DNA of 64,000 bases from Lachnospiraceae bacterium (GTDB lineage: Bacteria; Bacillota; Clostridia; Lachnospirales; Lachnospiraceae), in contig SVFO01000005.1 of assembly GCA_015056795.1 (NCBI GenBank), forward strand, positions 92,748 through 156,747. Direction: 5' to 3'. The position numbers were made by a program, and so were the translations under genes. The stretch's first letter is position 1; the number at the start of each line of letters is the position of its first letter. Under the pieces are notes generated by a model, which was not told the DNA's origin, ran no database searches, and saw only the letters and a program-made list of their open reading frames with translations. Of the stretch, positions 26,665-35,204 are shown one piece after another.

Positions 26665-26746
26665 GGATGGGTTCCCGAGTGGCCAAAGGGGACAGACTGT
26701 AAATCTGCTGCAAATTGCTTCGGTGGTTCGAATCCACCCCCATCCA
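26665..26746 (+). tRNA. tRNA-Tyr (anticodon GTA)
   Basis: 82 nt, class II tRNA. Acceptor stem GGATGGG / CCCATCC, anticodon loop CTGTAAA, long variable arm, T-arm GGTTCGAATCC. The outermost anticodon-stem pair is A-C. CCA is not encoded. Confidence 0.93.
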
Positions 26747-26835
26747 TTCGCGTAAGGTGCTCCGATATGTCGTGATTCGCAATCTGCAAGGTTTGCGTCA
26801 GGCATACATTGGCAGTAAGCTTGCGTGATGCGTTT

Positions 26836-26919
26836 GCTGGCATGGCGGAATAGGCAGACGCAAGGGACTTAAAATCCCTCGGTGGCAACACCGTGCCGGT
26901 TCAAGTCCGGCTGCCAGCA
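26836..26919 (+). tRNA. tRNA-Leu (anticodon TAA), integration target of the element array
   Basis: 84 nt, class II. Acceptor stem GCTGGCA / TGCCAGC, anticodon loop CTTAAAA with anticodon TAA, variable arm, T-arm GGTTCAAGTCC. CCA is not encoded. Its last 20 bases (26900-26919) are the first of five copies of the attachment core, so each integration kept an intact tRNA 3' end. Confidence 0.96.
26900..26919 (+). repeat. Attachment site copy 1 (in tRNA-Leu)
   Basis: TTCAAGTCCGGCTGCCAGCA, the T-arm and acceptor 3' strand of tRNA-Leu. Identical copies at 50128, 56850, 57191 and 60763. Confidence 0.95.
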
Positions 26920-26933
26920 CTGTTTGTTTTTAC

Positions 26934-28337
26934 CTAAAAGCCTGAGAATTCGCGGTTCTTGGGCTTTTTACTTTTAAATTCTACCACGTTATTTAGTCGA
27001 CCTTTGGTCGACCTGGCACAAAAAGTGTTTCTAAACTTGGTCAGAGTGGCTTGTTTACGGGGATTCGTGTAATGCCGGATGTTCGTGTCTGGCGTATGTC
27101 CCAGCAGGCATGCACGCTCCGAAGGAGTAAATTCAGCTTCTTCCAGGCGATTGTTGACGGTTCTGCGAAAGGCGTAGCTGGTTTTGCAAGGCAAGCCCGC
27201 GCGATTGAAAACATTTCGGATGAATTCCTCGTAGGATCCCGGCAGGACGTAGCGACCGTCCGCATAGCAGAAGAGGAATTCCGATTCAATGCCGAACTGT
27301 TCCCTGCGGGTCTGAAGCTCATCCAATAGTGCCAGCGCCTTGGGCGTCAGGGGAAATAACCTTCCGCCCTTGGATTCACCCTTTTCGTTTTTGGTAAACT
27401 GCTGATAGTCACCGTCCGCGTCTATCATCGCATGGATGTGTAAATCCTCTGCCTTAACGTCCCAAGTCTTGAGGGCACACAGCTCCCCGGGTCTGCAACC
27501 AATTTCGGCATGTAAAAGCGTCATAACATCATAAAAGTAAAAGGAATGAGCCTTGTAATGCCTGTGGTATTCCAAACGCCGGTTTAATTCCGCCTCAATC
27601 TTTTCCATTTCCTTCTCGGAAATAAGGCCTTCGTCATAATCAAAATCCGATTTGATGCTTTGATCACAAAGCGCGTAGCAAGGTTTGTTGTTCATTCCCT
27701 TGGCGGGATTCTGATAGATGACCATATTTCCGATGGCTGCGGAAAAGATGTTGTTCAGCAAGGACTTAAAGTTTTTGAAGGCAGATACCTTAAGCGAAAG
27801 ACGGGTGATCAGCTTCTTGGAGTAGTTTTCAAGGTATTTAGGAGTAATGTCTCGCACGTCCATGTTTGCCAACTCCTTATCAACGAAGCGTGCGTATTCC
27901 GCCTTGGTATTCCGGGCTGTCTTTTCATTTCCGGGGTTGCATTCAATGTAATCCTTTATGTATAGCTCAAAATAGTAGGACACGGAATGGCTGTGCAGTA
28001 AAGCGTCACCGCCGTAGTGGTAGTATAGCTTGTCAATCATGCCTTCGTAGGTCTTACAGTAGATGGAATTTCCATCTAGTTTTGTTAAATAGTAGTCTTC
28101 TCCTTTCTTTTTTGCCGGGCTGATGGCAATCGGATTTCCCCTCTTGCCAACATGAACCCGTTTTACAATGGCTTCTTTGGTGTTTAGTTCTGCTTTTTTT
28201 CTTCTGTTCATCTTTTCATCGTATGAAGCACCGATTATCCCAAGTATATCATCCAATTCGCCAAGACGCAACTTGCGAATGTTCGCTTCCGCGTCCCAAT
28301 AGGCTTGTTTTATAATAATTGCTTTATCCTCTTTCAT
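26934..28337 (-). CDS. int: Tyrosine recombinase/integrase of unit 1
   Basis: 467 residues. N-terminal AP2-like/SAM-like arm and core-binding parts (residues ~60-220), then the catalytic domain with Arg in HAEIGCRPGELCAL, box II as SYAFRRTVNNRL, His in LLGHTPDTNIRHYTN and the nucleophilic Tyr in the same segment. Box II has Tyr where most family members have His (HxxR), also true of the other two integrases in the array. The stop codon is 15 bp from att copy 1, so the C-terminal tail KPKNREFSGF lies at the element end; fragments of that tail mark the other junctions. It catalyses site-specific integration and excision at tRNA-Leu. Confidence 0.92.
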   Translation of the reverse strand: MKEDKAIIIKQAYWDAEANIRKLRLGELDDILGIIGASYDEKMNRRKKAELNTKEAIVKRVHVGKRGNPIAISPAKKKGEDYYLTKLDGNSIYCKTYEGMIDKLYYHYGGDALLHSHSVSYYFELYIKDYIECNPGNEKTARNTKAEYARFVDKELANMDVRDITPKYLENYSKKLITRLSLKVSAFKNFKSLLNNIFSAAIGNMVIYQNPAKGMNNKPCYALCDQSIKSDFDYDEGLISEKEMEKIEAELNRRLEYHRHYKAHSFYFYDVMTLLHAEIGCRPGELCALKTWDVKAEDLHIHAMIDADGDYQQFTKNEKGESKGGRLFPLTPKALALLDELQTRREQFGIESEFLFCYADGRYVLPGSYEEFIRNVFNRAGLPCKTSYAFRRTVNNRLEEAEFTPSERACLLGHTPDTNIRHYTNPRKQATLTKFRNTFCARSTKGRLNNVVEFKSKKPKNREFSGF

Positions 28338-28368
28338 TCATGTTTTCCTTTGACTGAAACAAAAAAGG

Positions 28369-28397
28369 AGCAGCCTGCAATGCGCAGGACTGCCCCT
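28369..28397 (-). terminator. Hairpin between the DnaD-like gene and the integrase
   Basis: AGCAGCCTGC-AAT-GCGCAGGACTGC is an imperfect stem in an A-rich/T-rich setting, on the minus strand after the DnaD-like gene and before int. It would separate the mobilization operon from int. Confidence 0.5.
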
Positions 28398-28449
28398 TGA
28401 CATAAAAAAATCCCCTGCCGGGCTTGGCAAAGGACGAGTGACGGGTTAT

Positions 28450-29277
28450 TTAGTTTGCTATGAGCTTTTTCTCCAGCTCTTCAAAGTCATAATCATTCTG
28501 GTTTGCAGGCTTCCATGCGGGTTGCTTGGGAGACGGGTTTGCGGGCTTGTAATCGCCCTCCCGCGACTTCCAGCTATCCACCTGCAATCTCCAGTCCGTT
28601 ACGGGCATTCCTCCGGGAAGCTTCCAGCTTCGGGATCCGTAGTAGGCAAGGAACTTTTCGGCATTGAAGTCCTGATAGCCGATTTGTTCGGCATATTCAG
28701 TTAATTCCTTTACGGAAGGAATGATGAGAGGGGGAGGGGTCTCTTTATTGTCTCCCTCGTCTTGTCTGTTCTGTTCTAATCTTTCCTTTTCTGTACTGTC
28801 CTTACCTTTACTTATCTGGGCGTCCAAAGCGTCATCCGCTTGTACGCCGTCTGGTTCCGAAACAGCGTCCGTTTTGGCGTCCATTTGGACGCCATTTTGT
28901 TCTTCCTCGGCGGCTTTTTTGGCCAGTTCCTCTTCCGTGAGAAGCCGATAAACCTTGCCTTTCGTCGTAACGAGGGCCTTTTCCTTTTGGTAAATGGTGG
29001 GAACGTAACGGGCCTTTCTGATCTGATTGTTCAAAAGCCAGTGCGTTACAAGGTGAAGCCCTCCGTCAAAAGCGATCAGGTATCCCTTGTCCACGAGTTC
29101 GCAAAGGTGCTTCTTTGACGCTCCGACCATTCGGGTTACTTTCAGTGCCGACGAGATGAAGCCGTCGTCATCGGCCTCCAGGTTGAGGTGCACGTAAAGT
29201 TCCCTTGCACGCAGTGACATGCCCAGGAAGGCATCCGTGCTTACCACGTCTGATGAGATCATTCTTCTTTTTGCCAT
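28450..29277 (-). CDS. DnaD-like / phage replisome-organizer-like protein
   Basis: 275 residues. The N-terminal ~100 residues have a winged-helix replisome-organizer look (RMISSDVVSTDAFLGMSLRA, LVTHWLLNNQIRKARYVPTI), the middle is an acidic linker, and the C-terminus (DWRLQVDSWKSREGDYKPAN) resembles the end of phage-type replication proteins. The start codon abuts the relaxase stop (TAAATG), so they are translated together. It may help start replication of the excised circular form; that is inference from position next to a relaxase. Confidence 0.65.
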   Translation of the reverse strand: MAKRRMISSDVVSTDAFLGMSLRARELYVHLNLEADDDGFISSALKVTRMVGASKKHLCELVDKGYLIAFDGGLHLVTHWLLNNQIRKARYVPTIYQKEKALVTTKGKVYRLLTEEELAKKAAEEEQNGVQMDAKTDAVSEPDGVQADDALDAQISKGKDSTEKERLEQNRQDEGDNKETPPPLIIPSVKELTEYAEQIGYQDFNAEKFLAYYGSRSWKLPGGMPVTDWRLQVDSWKSREGDYKPANPSPKQPAWKPANQNDYDFEELEKKLIAN

Positions 29278-30774
29278 TTATCTTTCTTCTCCTTTTCTAA
29301 GTTTGTCTTCGCCGCGTTCGCGCATCGCCTTTTCGTAATCAGCCTGGATTGCCTTTTTTATGGCGTATGCCGCGCCGGCTTCTTCCTTCAGTTTTTTGTA
29401 AGCGGAATACAGGGGCTGCCGTTTTTCCCTCAGGGAGGCCAGCCGTTTCCGCAGCTCGGTTTCGTCCGGGATTCCGTTTGGATAAATCTCCCCCAGTTCG
29501 CGCCTTGCCGCGTAAAACGAGGTCAGCTCGGCGCGGTGCAGTTCCTTAAAGGCGTCCGATTCTGACTTGCGCCTGATCCCTCGCAGCGCGTCGTAAACCG
29601 GCTTCCCTTTTGCCAGCTTTTCCGTGAGGCTCAAGGTTTTTTCAATCAATGAAACCTCGTCGTCCAGTTCCCTGACTTCGGCGCAGGCCCTGGAAACTTC
29701 GGAATACGTTGCCTTCACTTTTTTGTCCAGGTCGCCAAGGGATGAGATGCCGTTTGCGTGCAGGAAGTCGATTGCCCTTGCCTGCTGCTTCAGGTTGTTA
29801 ACCCTGGCCTTGTTGGAGTAAGCCCCGGCGTTTCTCCTTTCGTAATACCCGCACAGGACGGAGGCAAGCGTCTGCGATTCCAGTCGGGCCAGCCGTTCGT
29901 CTTCCTTAAGCTCCGCGATGCGTTTTCTCAGTTCGGAAATCCAGTCGGCCAGTGCCTTCACGCTGCCCTTTAGGGAATGAAGGAGCGCGTTTGCCTTCCT
30001 GATCAGCCTGTTCCAGTCGCCGACGTCCGTGCGGATTCCCCTTGCCTCCATGGCGCGGACGGCGGGTCCTTCGTGAACGGTCGGGATGAGGTTGATGCCC
30101 CGGTCCTCGTATGAGCGGTGATCCACGCGCTCCGCAATTCCCTTTTTCTCAAAGGCCTCGTTGACGAGGCGCGCCCAGTTTTCCCTCCAGGCAAGAAGCG
30201 TCTCGGGAGTGCCCCAGTTGGTCGTTGCCACCGCGTTGTAAACAAGCTTCCCGTTCCGGTCCCGCACGCGCTCGCCGTTTTCGTCAAGCGCGTATTCGCG
30301 GCGCTGCTTCATTCCCCACGTTCCGTCCGGATTGAGGGGGCGGATCGGGCAGAGCACGTGAAAGTGGGGATTTTTAATATCGTCGTCCTTGTGGGGATCG
30401 TGACACGCCAGGTCGGCGATCATCCCCCGCGCGGTGAAGTTTTCCGCGATGAACCGCCTGGCAAGCGCGAGGTTTTCCTCAAAGGACAGCTCGTTTTGAA
30501 ACGCGACGTCGAAGGAATACGCCAGCTGCGCCCTGGGATGTTTTTCAGCGGACTCGACCTCGTTCCAAAGGGTCTCCCTGTCCGAAAGCCTGCGCGGCGC
30601 GTGCGCCGGGAGAATGACCTCGGAATGCAGGACGCCCCCCTTCCTTCGGTAGTCGGGATCCTCGTTGTAGTACGAGTCGTGAAGCCTTTCCCCCGCGCGG
30701 TACGCCGCGCTTGCCACGGCGGTTTGTCCCCGGCCCCTGGAAATCTGCGTCACCTCGAAATGATAAAGCGCCAT
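29278..30774 (-). CDS. mobL: MobA/MobL family relaxase
   Basis: 498 residues. The N-terminal ~230 residues are a MobA/MobL (MOBQ-type) relaxase: the start MALYHFEVTQISRGRGQTAV with conserved AAYRAGERL, and the metal-binding histidine motif NPHFHVLCPIRPLNPDG at about residue 125. The rest is a coiled, Lys/Glu-rich region. Relaxases nick oriT and lead the strand into the recipient. Its start overlaps the stop of the upstream DUF3847-like gene (TGATG). GC-rich relative to the cargo genes. An oriT is probably in the 31,092-31,469 gap or near it but I could not identify it. Confidence 0.93.
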   Translation of the reverse strand: MALYHFEVTQISRGRGQTAVASAAYRAGERLHDSYYNEDPDYRRKGGVLHSEVILPAHAPRRLSDRETLWNEVESAEKHPRAQLAYSFDVAFQNELSFEENLALARRFIAENFTARGMIADLACHDPHKDDDIKNPHFHVLCPIRPLNPDGTWGMKQRREYALDENGERVRDRNGKLVYNAVATTNWGTPETLLAWRENWARLVNEAFEKKGIAERVDHRSYEDRGINLIPTVHEGPAVRAMEARGIRTDVGDWNRLIRKANALLHSLKGSVKALADWISELRKRIAELKEDERLARLESQTLASVLCGYYERRNAGAYSNKARVNNLKQQARAIDFLHANGISSLGDLDKKVKATYSEVSRACAEVRELDDEVSLIEKTLSLTEKLAKGKPVYDALRGIRRKSESDAFKELHRAELTSFYAARRELGEIYPNGIPDETELRKRLASLREKRQPLYSAYKKLKEEAGAAYAIKKAIQADYEKAMRERGEDKLRKGEER

Positions 30775-31091
30775 CAGTCATCACCTCCTTCCGCGGGAAG
30801 GCCTTCCGTCCTTGCCAGCTCAAAAAGTTCCCTCACGCCCGGCACGAGGACGAGCCTTCTCATGAACGCCCAGAAGACTTCCTGGGGCAGGTTTTCGATT
30901 CCGTCAAACACGTACTCAAGCTCAGCTCCCTCGATGATGAGCCGGTGCGTTCTGGCGGAATCCTTTTTCCTCAGCGCGTTGCGAAGACGGTTCTCCTTGC
31001 GCGTAACCCTGCGCTCAAGGACTTCCTTTTCCCGCACGGCCCGCTCAAGGTCGGCCCGCGCCTCTTCAAGGTTTTTTTCCAAATCCTTCAT
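30774..31091 (-). CDS. DUF3847-like small mobilization-associated protein
   Basis: 105 residues, GGAGGAAAAACG before the start. The N-terminal ~50 residues are a charged coiled coil, followed by ARTHRLIIEGAELEYVFDGI and a short helical end. The layout fits DUF3847, which is encoded beside MobA/MobL relaxases in clostridial conjugative and mobilizable elements. Its role is unknown; an accessory relaxosome protein like MobC is possible. The ribosome site of the relaxase is embedded in its last codons. Confidence 0.65.
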   Translation of the reverse strand: MKDLEKNLEEARADLERAVREKEVLERRVTRKENRLRNALRKKDSARTHRLIIEGAELEYVFDGIENLPQEVFWAFMRRLVLVPGVRELFELARTEGLPAEGGDD

Positions 31092-31130
31092 TCGTTTTTC
31101 CTCCTTTTTCCTTTAGATTTTGGAAATAAA

Positions 31131-31160
31131 AAAGGACCTGAGGCAGTGCCCTGGTCCTTT
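31131..31160. terminator. Hairpin in the divergent region of unit 1
   Basis: AAAGGACC / GGTCCTTT (31131-31138, 31153-31160) next to an A-run. It is in the 378-bp gap between the divergent mob operon and XRE gene, where an attenuator or part of oriT is also possible. The rest of the gap is GC-rich with no gene. Confidence 0.45.
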
Positions 31161-31425
31161 CGTCCGGAAGCGAAGCGAACGCAGTTTTTCTTTCCCGCAG
31201 CGAGGGGCAGGCGGGAAAAACGCGCGGAATGCCCGGGAGGGTATAGACGTGCGCCCTTGTCAAAACAAGGGAAAAAGAGCTTGTTCGAAACGCTTCTAAA
31301 GTAATGATACGGCGGGTAATCCCAAATGGCCCGAAAAACGGCGAAATCACATTTTGGAGAGCCGCAAAAAAAGTTTTTTAAAGTTTTTGATGCAAAATCG
31401 CAACGAACGTGATATGGTAAATACA

Positions 31426-31437
31426 GAACATATGTTT
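31426..31437. promoter_or_regulatory. LexA-like SOS box before the XRE/sigma operon
   Basis: GAACATATGTTT, one base from the palindromic Firmicutes LexA core GAACATATGTTC, 33 bp before the XRE start codon. An identical 12-mer lies at 34227-34238. Confidence 0.55.
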
Positions 31438-31469
31438 GGGTGCAAAAGAAAGGAAAATGAAGAAAACAA

Positions 31470-32309
31470 ATGGGAGAATATTTGCAGGGAACGCTTCAGC
31501 AGAGAATGAGGGAACTGCGCGAGGCAAGGGATTATTCGCAGGCAAAGGTTGCCGGGATTTTGGGAATAGACAAGGCGTCCTACGGAAGGATGGAGAACGG
31601 AACGACCAGAACTGTTAACAGCGACGTGCTGACGGGCCTGGCGAACCTTTACGAAGTTTCGTCGGACTACCTGCTCGGGATTTCGGACGTGCCGCAGAAG
31701 ACGTATTATGACCTGAAGGCGCTGGGACTCTCCGTGGAGGCCGCGGCAAGCCTGCTGACGAAAAACGCAAATCAGGAAGTGGTGGACGCGCTTCTTAGGA
31801 ACGAAAACTTTCTCGAGGCGACGAGACTCATGGCAACGTATTTCAGCGAGATTGCCGTGATCGCCTTTGCCACGGGCAACAGCGTTTACGATTTTTCGTA
31901 CGACCTCGCGACGGAATTCATCAACCGGGGACGGATTCCCAAAAACGGTGAGACGGACGCCCTCCGGGCACGGATTAAGTCGAAAAGGGCAAGGGCCGAA
32001 CCGATGGAACTGAACAACATCCGAAAGTATTTCATGGCCGCCGTGGACGATATCAGGAAGGAGACGGGAAGCGAGGTTCGCGAATACGCCAAGGGAAAGT
32101 TTACCTCGGAAATTCTTGATGCGGTCAGGGCCGAAATTGAAAGGCGGGGGGATCCCCTGGCGCTGCCGTTTGAGCAAAGAAAACGCAACGTGATCGAATC
32201 GGTTAAGGCGGGCCTGAGGGAAAATCCCGACGTGTATGACGAATACGGGGAAAAGCTGGACGAGGCAGTTGAGGTGATCATGCCGGCGCTGTTTGACTTA
32301 TGGAAGTAA
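31470..32309 (+). CDS. XRE-family regulator of unit 1
   Basis: 279 residues. Residues ~8-65 are an XRE helix-turn-helix (MRELREARDYSQAKVAGILG, YLLGISDVPQ at the end of the domain). The remaining ~210 residues are helical and unlike known repressor sensor domains. It overlaps the downstream sigma-factor gene by 10 bp, and a LexA-like site lies upstream. It probably controls the transfer/excision genes of the element; being co-transcribed with a sigma factor suggests a two-component switch. Confidence 0.82.
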   Translation: MGEYLQGTLQQRMRELREARDYSQAKVAGILGIDKASYGRMENGTTRTVNSDVLTGLANLYEVSSDYLLGISDVPQKTYYDLKALGLSVEAAASLLTKNANQEVVDALLRNENFLEATRLMATYFSEIAVIAFATGNSVYDFSYDLATEFINRGRIPKNGETDALRARIKSKRARAEPMELNNIRKYFMAAVDDIRKETGSEVREYAKGKFTSEILDAVRAEIERRGDPLALPFEQRKRNVIESVKAGLRENPDVYDEYGEKLDEAVEVIMPALFDLWK

Positions 32310-32974
32310 AGATGACGAAGGAAGAAAGATACAAAAGAAACCTGGAACTGTGCAGGAGGGTGAAGGAAAACGACCTTGAGGCGGAGACGGAGCTCCTCAT
32401 GGAAAACGAGGGGCTTGTCGCGGGTCTGGCCAAAAAGGTGAAGAGATGGAAGAAGGTGAATTCCTCGGACGGATTCGACGAGGAAGACCTCCTGCAGGAG
32501 GGGCGGATCGCCCTGCTGACCGCGGCAAAAAAATACAACAAAAAGAAGGGCGCGCAGTTTTCCACTTATGCTTACAAGGCCGCCTTTAAGGCGATGTACA
32601 GGCTTTGCAGGAAGTTGCAGTCAACCTTTGAGAGGCAGACGGAGGAAGACGGACTGACGCGCGTGTTCCTAAGTGACCCGAACGCCGAGGAGAAGACGTA
32701 CTCCGGCCGGGAAGGCGAAGTGCAGTGGAAGGATCCGACGGGAAACCTGGCCGTGCTTCACGTCATGCTGGAGAAAATGCAAAACCGGCTGAGGCTCCTC
32801 CCTGAGAGACAAAGGCGCCTCCTGGCGTATCACTACGGATTCGGAATGCTTAAGGCAAACTCCATTTCCAAGACCGCCGCGTACTTTCATCTCGCGGAGA
32901 GAACCTTACGGAAAATCGAGAAGGAAGCGCTGGGGACGCTGCGGGAAATGATGAACGACGGGAAGATCGTATGA
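32300..32974 (+). CDS. Sigma-70-like factor of unit 1
   Basis: 224 residues. Region 2-like segment FDEEDLLQEGRIALLTAAKK with STYAYKAAFKAMYRLCRK, and a C-terminal region-4-like segment LPERQRRLLAYHYGFGM with SISKTAAYFHLAERTLRKIE. The two are joined by a variable stretch with repeated charged residues. Region 3 is missing, as in small alternative sigma factors. Its 3' half is duplicated at 47,138-47,513. Expected role is to switch on mobility or cargo genes of the element. Confidence 0.75.
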   Translation: MEVKMTKEERYKRNLELCRRVKENDLEAETELLMENEGLVAGLAKKVKRWKKVNSSDGFDEEDLLQEGRIALLTAAKKYNKKKGAQFSTYAYKAAFKAMYRLCRKLQSTFERQTEEDGLTRVFLSDPNAEEKTYSGREGEVQWKDPTGNLAVLHVMLEKMQNRLRLLPERQRRLLAYHYGFGMLKANSISKTAAYFHLAERTLRKIEKEALGTLREMMNDGKIV

Positions 32975-33079
32975 CAAAGATGAGACTGAAAATTGAAAAA
33001 ATAAAATGTGGCTTTCAGATATACGACATATAAATCTCATATAAATGATTTTTAAATTACATTTAAATGAAAATTAGTA

Positions 33080-33108
33080 TTGACAAAGTTAAAATATTTT
33101 GTTATAAA
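33080..33108 (+). promoter_or_regulatory. Sigma-A promoter of the second HTH-family gene
   Basis: TTGACA (33080-33085), 17-bp spacer, TATAAA (33103-33108), 56 bp before ATG 33164, in a very AT-rich stretch that starts sharply after the sigma gene. Confidence 0.8.
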
Positions 33109-33163
33109 TATATTGCGTAAGTGGGAATGCGATTTTATATAATTTTTTAAATGGAGTATTGGA

Positions 33164-34075
33164 ATGAAAGAAGTCAAGATTGCGGATTATGTGCAAACAA
33201 GGCAACCCATTAAAGCGATGGTGACCGAAATCATTAATGCCATGAAAGGATCCGAAAGATCTATGGCAGATTTTTCTGTTGCATCAGGAGTAAATTCTTC
33301 AATGCTTTCGAGAATAATTAATGAAAATTATTCAAAGCCCATTTCCATAGATGTGCTTCAGAAAGTTGCTGCCTGCAGCGTTGATGGTTGCCCTTTTACG
33401 CTGAAGGATCTTTTGCGAGCAAACGGTATGCTTACAAAGGAAGAGGCGGCGCATGATAGTGCTATGCAGCTCAGACGCAATAGGTTTTTTGAACAACAAA
33501 GACGTCGCAGAGATATGCGAGAAATAATAACCGACGAGTTGTTTGCTAGAGAGATTACTATAAAGAAGCTGGGATTATCCGAGAAAACGGAAGATCAGCA
33601 ATCGAAACTATTTAGTGGTGCTATGATATGTGATCTTGCGATCGAGTTGCCTGAAAATGAAAAACTTGAGTGGGGTTTTTCTATGTTGTCTGCTATCAGG
33701 GAAGATGATGTTACTGAGCGAGATGATGTTAATTACATTCGAAGAATTATTGAGAATTACGCAGTGATTTTTCTTCAAGATGCATGGGAACCAGAGAAGG
33801 CAAAGAATATTAAGTTTTCTTTTGGATTTGCTGACGAAGTATTATTTAATATGTTTATTGAAGCATTGGAGGTAGCTAAATTTAATAATCGAATTTCAGC
33901 AATTTTGATAAATGTCAACGAACATAAGGTAATGAAGGAATTTAATTTCCCATGTAAGAACTTTTCAGATATAGAAAGCTTGTTTGATTTACCAGTTCAA
34001 CACGAAGAAGGACAAGCAAAAGCGGATTTCCGGCAGATACCATATTATGGAGAACTACATGGAGAAAATGATTAA
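33164..34075 (+). CDS. HTH regulator with conserved C-terminal domain (paralogue of the 8,869 gene)
   Basis: 303 residues. HTH at about 25-70 (RSMADFSVASGVNSSMLSRI) and a C-terminal domain with IFLQDAWEPEKAKNIKFSF and ISAILINVNEHKVMKEF, which matches the chromosomal protein at 8,869-9,744 in order and key residues (F-L-x-D-A-W-E-P-E, then a strand S-A-(L/I)-L-(V/I)). The central part (RRRRDMREIITDEL) is basic. AT-rich coding. It precedes the MBL/unknown/4TM trio and probably regulates it or itself. No named family recognised. Confidence 0.7.
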   Translation: MKEVKIADYVQTRQPIKAMVTEIINAMKGSERSMADFSVASGVNSSMLSRIINENYSKPISIDVLQKVAACSVDGCPFTLKDLLRANGMLTKEEAAHDSAMQLRRNRFFEQQRRRRDMREIITDELFAREITIKKLGLSEKTEDQQSKLFSGAMICDLAIELPENEKLEWGFSMLSAIREDDVTERDDVNYIRRIIENYAVIFLQDAWEPEKAKNIKFSFGFADEVLFNMFIEALEVAKFNNRISAILINVNEHKVMKEFNFPCKNFSDIESLFDLPVQHEEGQAKADFRQIPYYGELHGEND

Positions 34076-34226
34076 CAAGCTATAGTATACGATACGAAGC
34101 AATGCTAGTAAAAATGAAATAAAGAAAACCGATCAAAACAGTGTGATTGTTTCGAACGGCTCCCTTTTGTGTTATAAAACTCTTCGCAACAGTTATTATA
34201 TCGCAAAACGGATCCTTTGACAACAG

Positions 34227-34238
34227 GAACATATGTTT
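34227..34238. promoter_or_regulatory. Second LexA-like SOS box, before the MBL-fold gene
   Basis: GAACATATGTTT, identical to 31426-31437, starting five bases after a TTGACA box (34217-34222). No clear -10 box is seen at normal spacing. Confidence 0.5.
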
Positions 34239-34283
34239 ATTTCGGCTTTCTTTAAATAGAATAATTTAAAGGAGGCTTTTTTT

Positions 34284-35204
34284 ATGAAACTAAAAGCATT
34301 AAGTCACTATGATGGCGATTTGGAAACGCGTTTTGGGGATTGTCTATTAGTATACGATTCTATGCATTTAATTGTATACGACTGCGGTCATGAAAAACAT
34401 GCGGAGAGAATCAAGAGTATTTTAGAATGTAATTCCTTGATTCAAGAGATTTACATAGTCGTCTCGCACAATGATTCAGATCACACGGATGGAATAATAC
34501 CATTAATGGAATACCTTGCGGAAAAGCAATATAAAACAACCATCTATACCTCTTTGTACTTGAAGAGCGCCGAGAAAATCGAAAAAATTCTTGATGATGG
34601 TCGAAGAAATAAAAAATCCATATGTGATCACATTTTGGATATATTTGACAGGATAGCAGAAATCGTAGAGAGGGCCATGGAGTTCGATTTTAATGTGATA
34701 GATGCGAAGGAAGGTACAGCGGTTTTGTCTGCCGAAATTGTAGGTCCATCAGAAGATGAATTTGCAGAAGTCGTAGCAAAGGCAATTGAAGATGAAGGCG
34801 CTGGTAGTATCAATGGAGAAACAGTAATGAATGCAGCGAGCGTTCAATTAAAATTATATTTGGATAAAAATACACCAGTATTATTGTGCGGGGATGCATC
34901 TCCTGAATATTTGAAGGCGTTAAGCTCATATAAAATAATACAGTTTCCGCATCATGGTCAATTCGACGATGGGTGTAGCATTTTGGAAAAGTTAGGGGAT
35001 GCTTCTTACATGAAGGAATTCATTATATCCGATAACACGGGTAATGGCAAAAATGCCGGAGGATCCGAAGAACTTGTGGCTTATATGAAGCAAGAGCATT
35101 ATAAGGCGGCATATAACACTTTAAGGGGGGAAATCACTATACTTGAAAAGATAGGAGTTTCGACATGCAAAGGGGTGAATTTGGGTGGTTTTTATAATAA
35201 GTGA
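34284..35204 (+). CDS. Metallo-beta-lactamase-fold hydrolase (ComEC-like)
   Basis: 306 residues, TAAAGGAGG before ATG 34284. The metal-binding motif VVSHNDSDHTDGI (HxDxDH type, about residue 63), a later LLCGDAS and the final FPHHGQ show an MBL fold closest to the soluble ComEC-type hydrolases. No signal peptide. Such domains hydrolyse phosphodiesters or other esters. It overlaps the next gene by 20 bp, and that gene is followed by a four-TM protein. The trio has the shape of a defence or toxin module: a cytosolic enzyme, an unknown partner and a membrane protein. Confidence 0.8.
   Translation: MKLKALSHYDGDLETRFGDCLLVYDSMHLIVYDCGHEKHAERIKSILECNSLIQEIYIVVSHNDSDHTDGIIPLMEYLAEKQYKTTIYTSLYLKSAEKIEKILDDGRRNKKSICDHILDIFDRIAEIVERAMEFDFNVIDAKEGTAVLSAEIVGPSEDEFAEVVAKAIEDEGAGSINGETVMNAASVQLKLYLDKNTPVLLCGDASPEYLKALSSYKIIQFPHHGQFDDGCSILEKLGDASYMKEFIISDNTGNGKNAGGSEELVAYMKQEHYKAAYNTLRGEITILEKIGVSTCKGVNLGGFYNK

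Noticed and set aside
26998..27014. Inverted repeat GTCGACC-TTT-GGTCGAC
   Set aside because: It lies inside the integrase coding sequence and is not conserved at the other junctions.
30118..31116. 332-codon plus-strand open frame
   Set aside because: It is a shadow of the GC-rich relaxase and DUF3847-like genes on the other strand.
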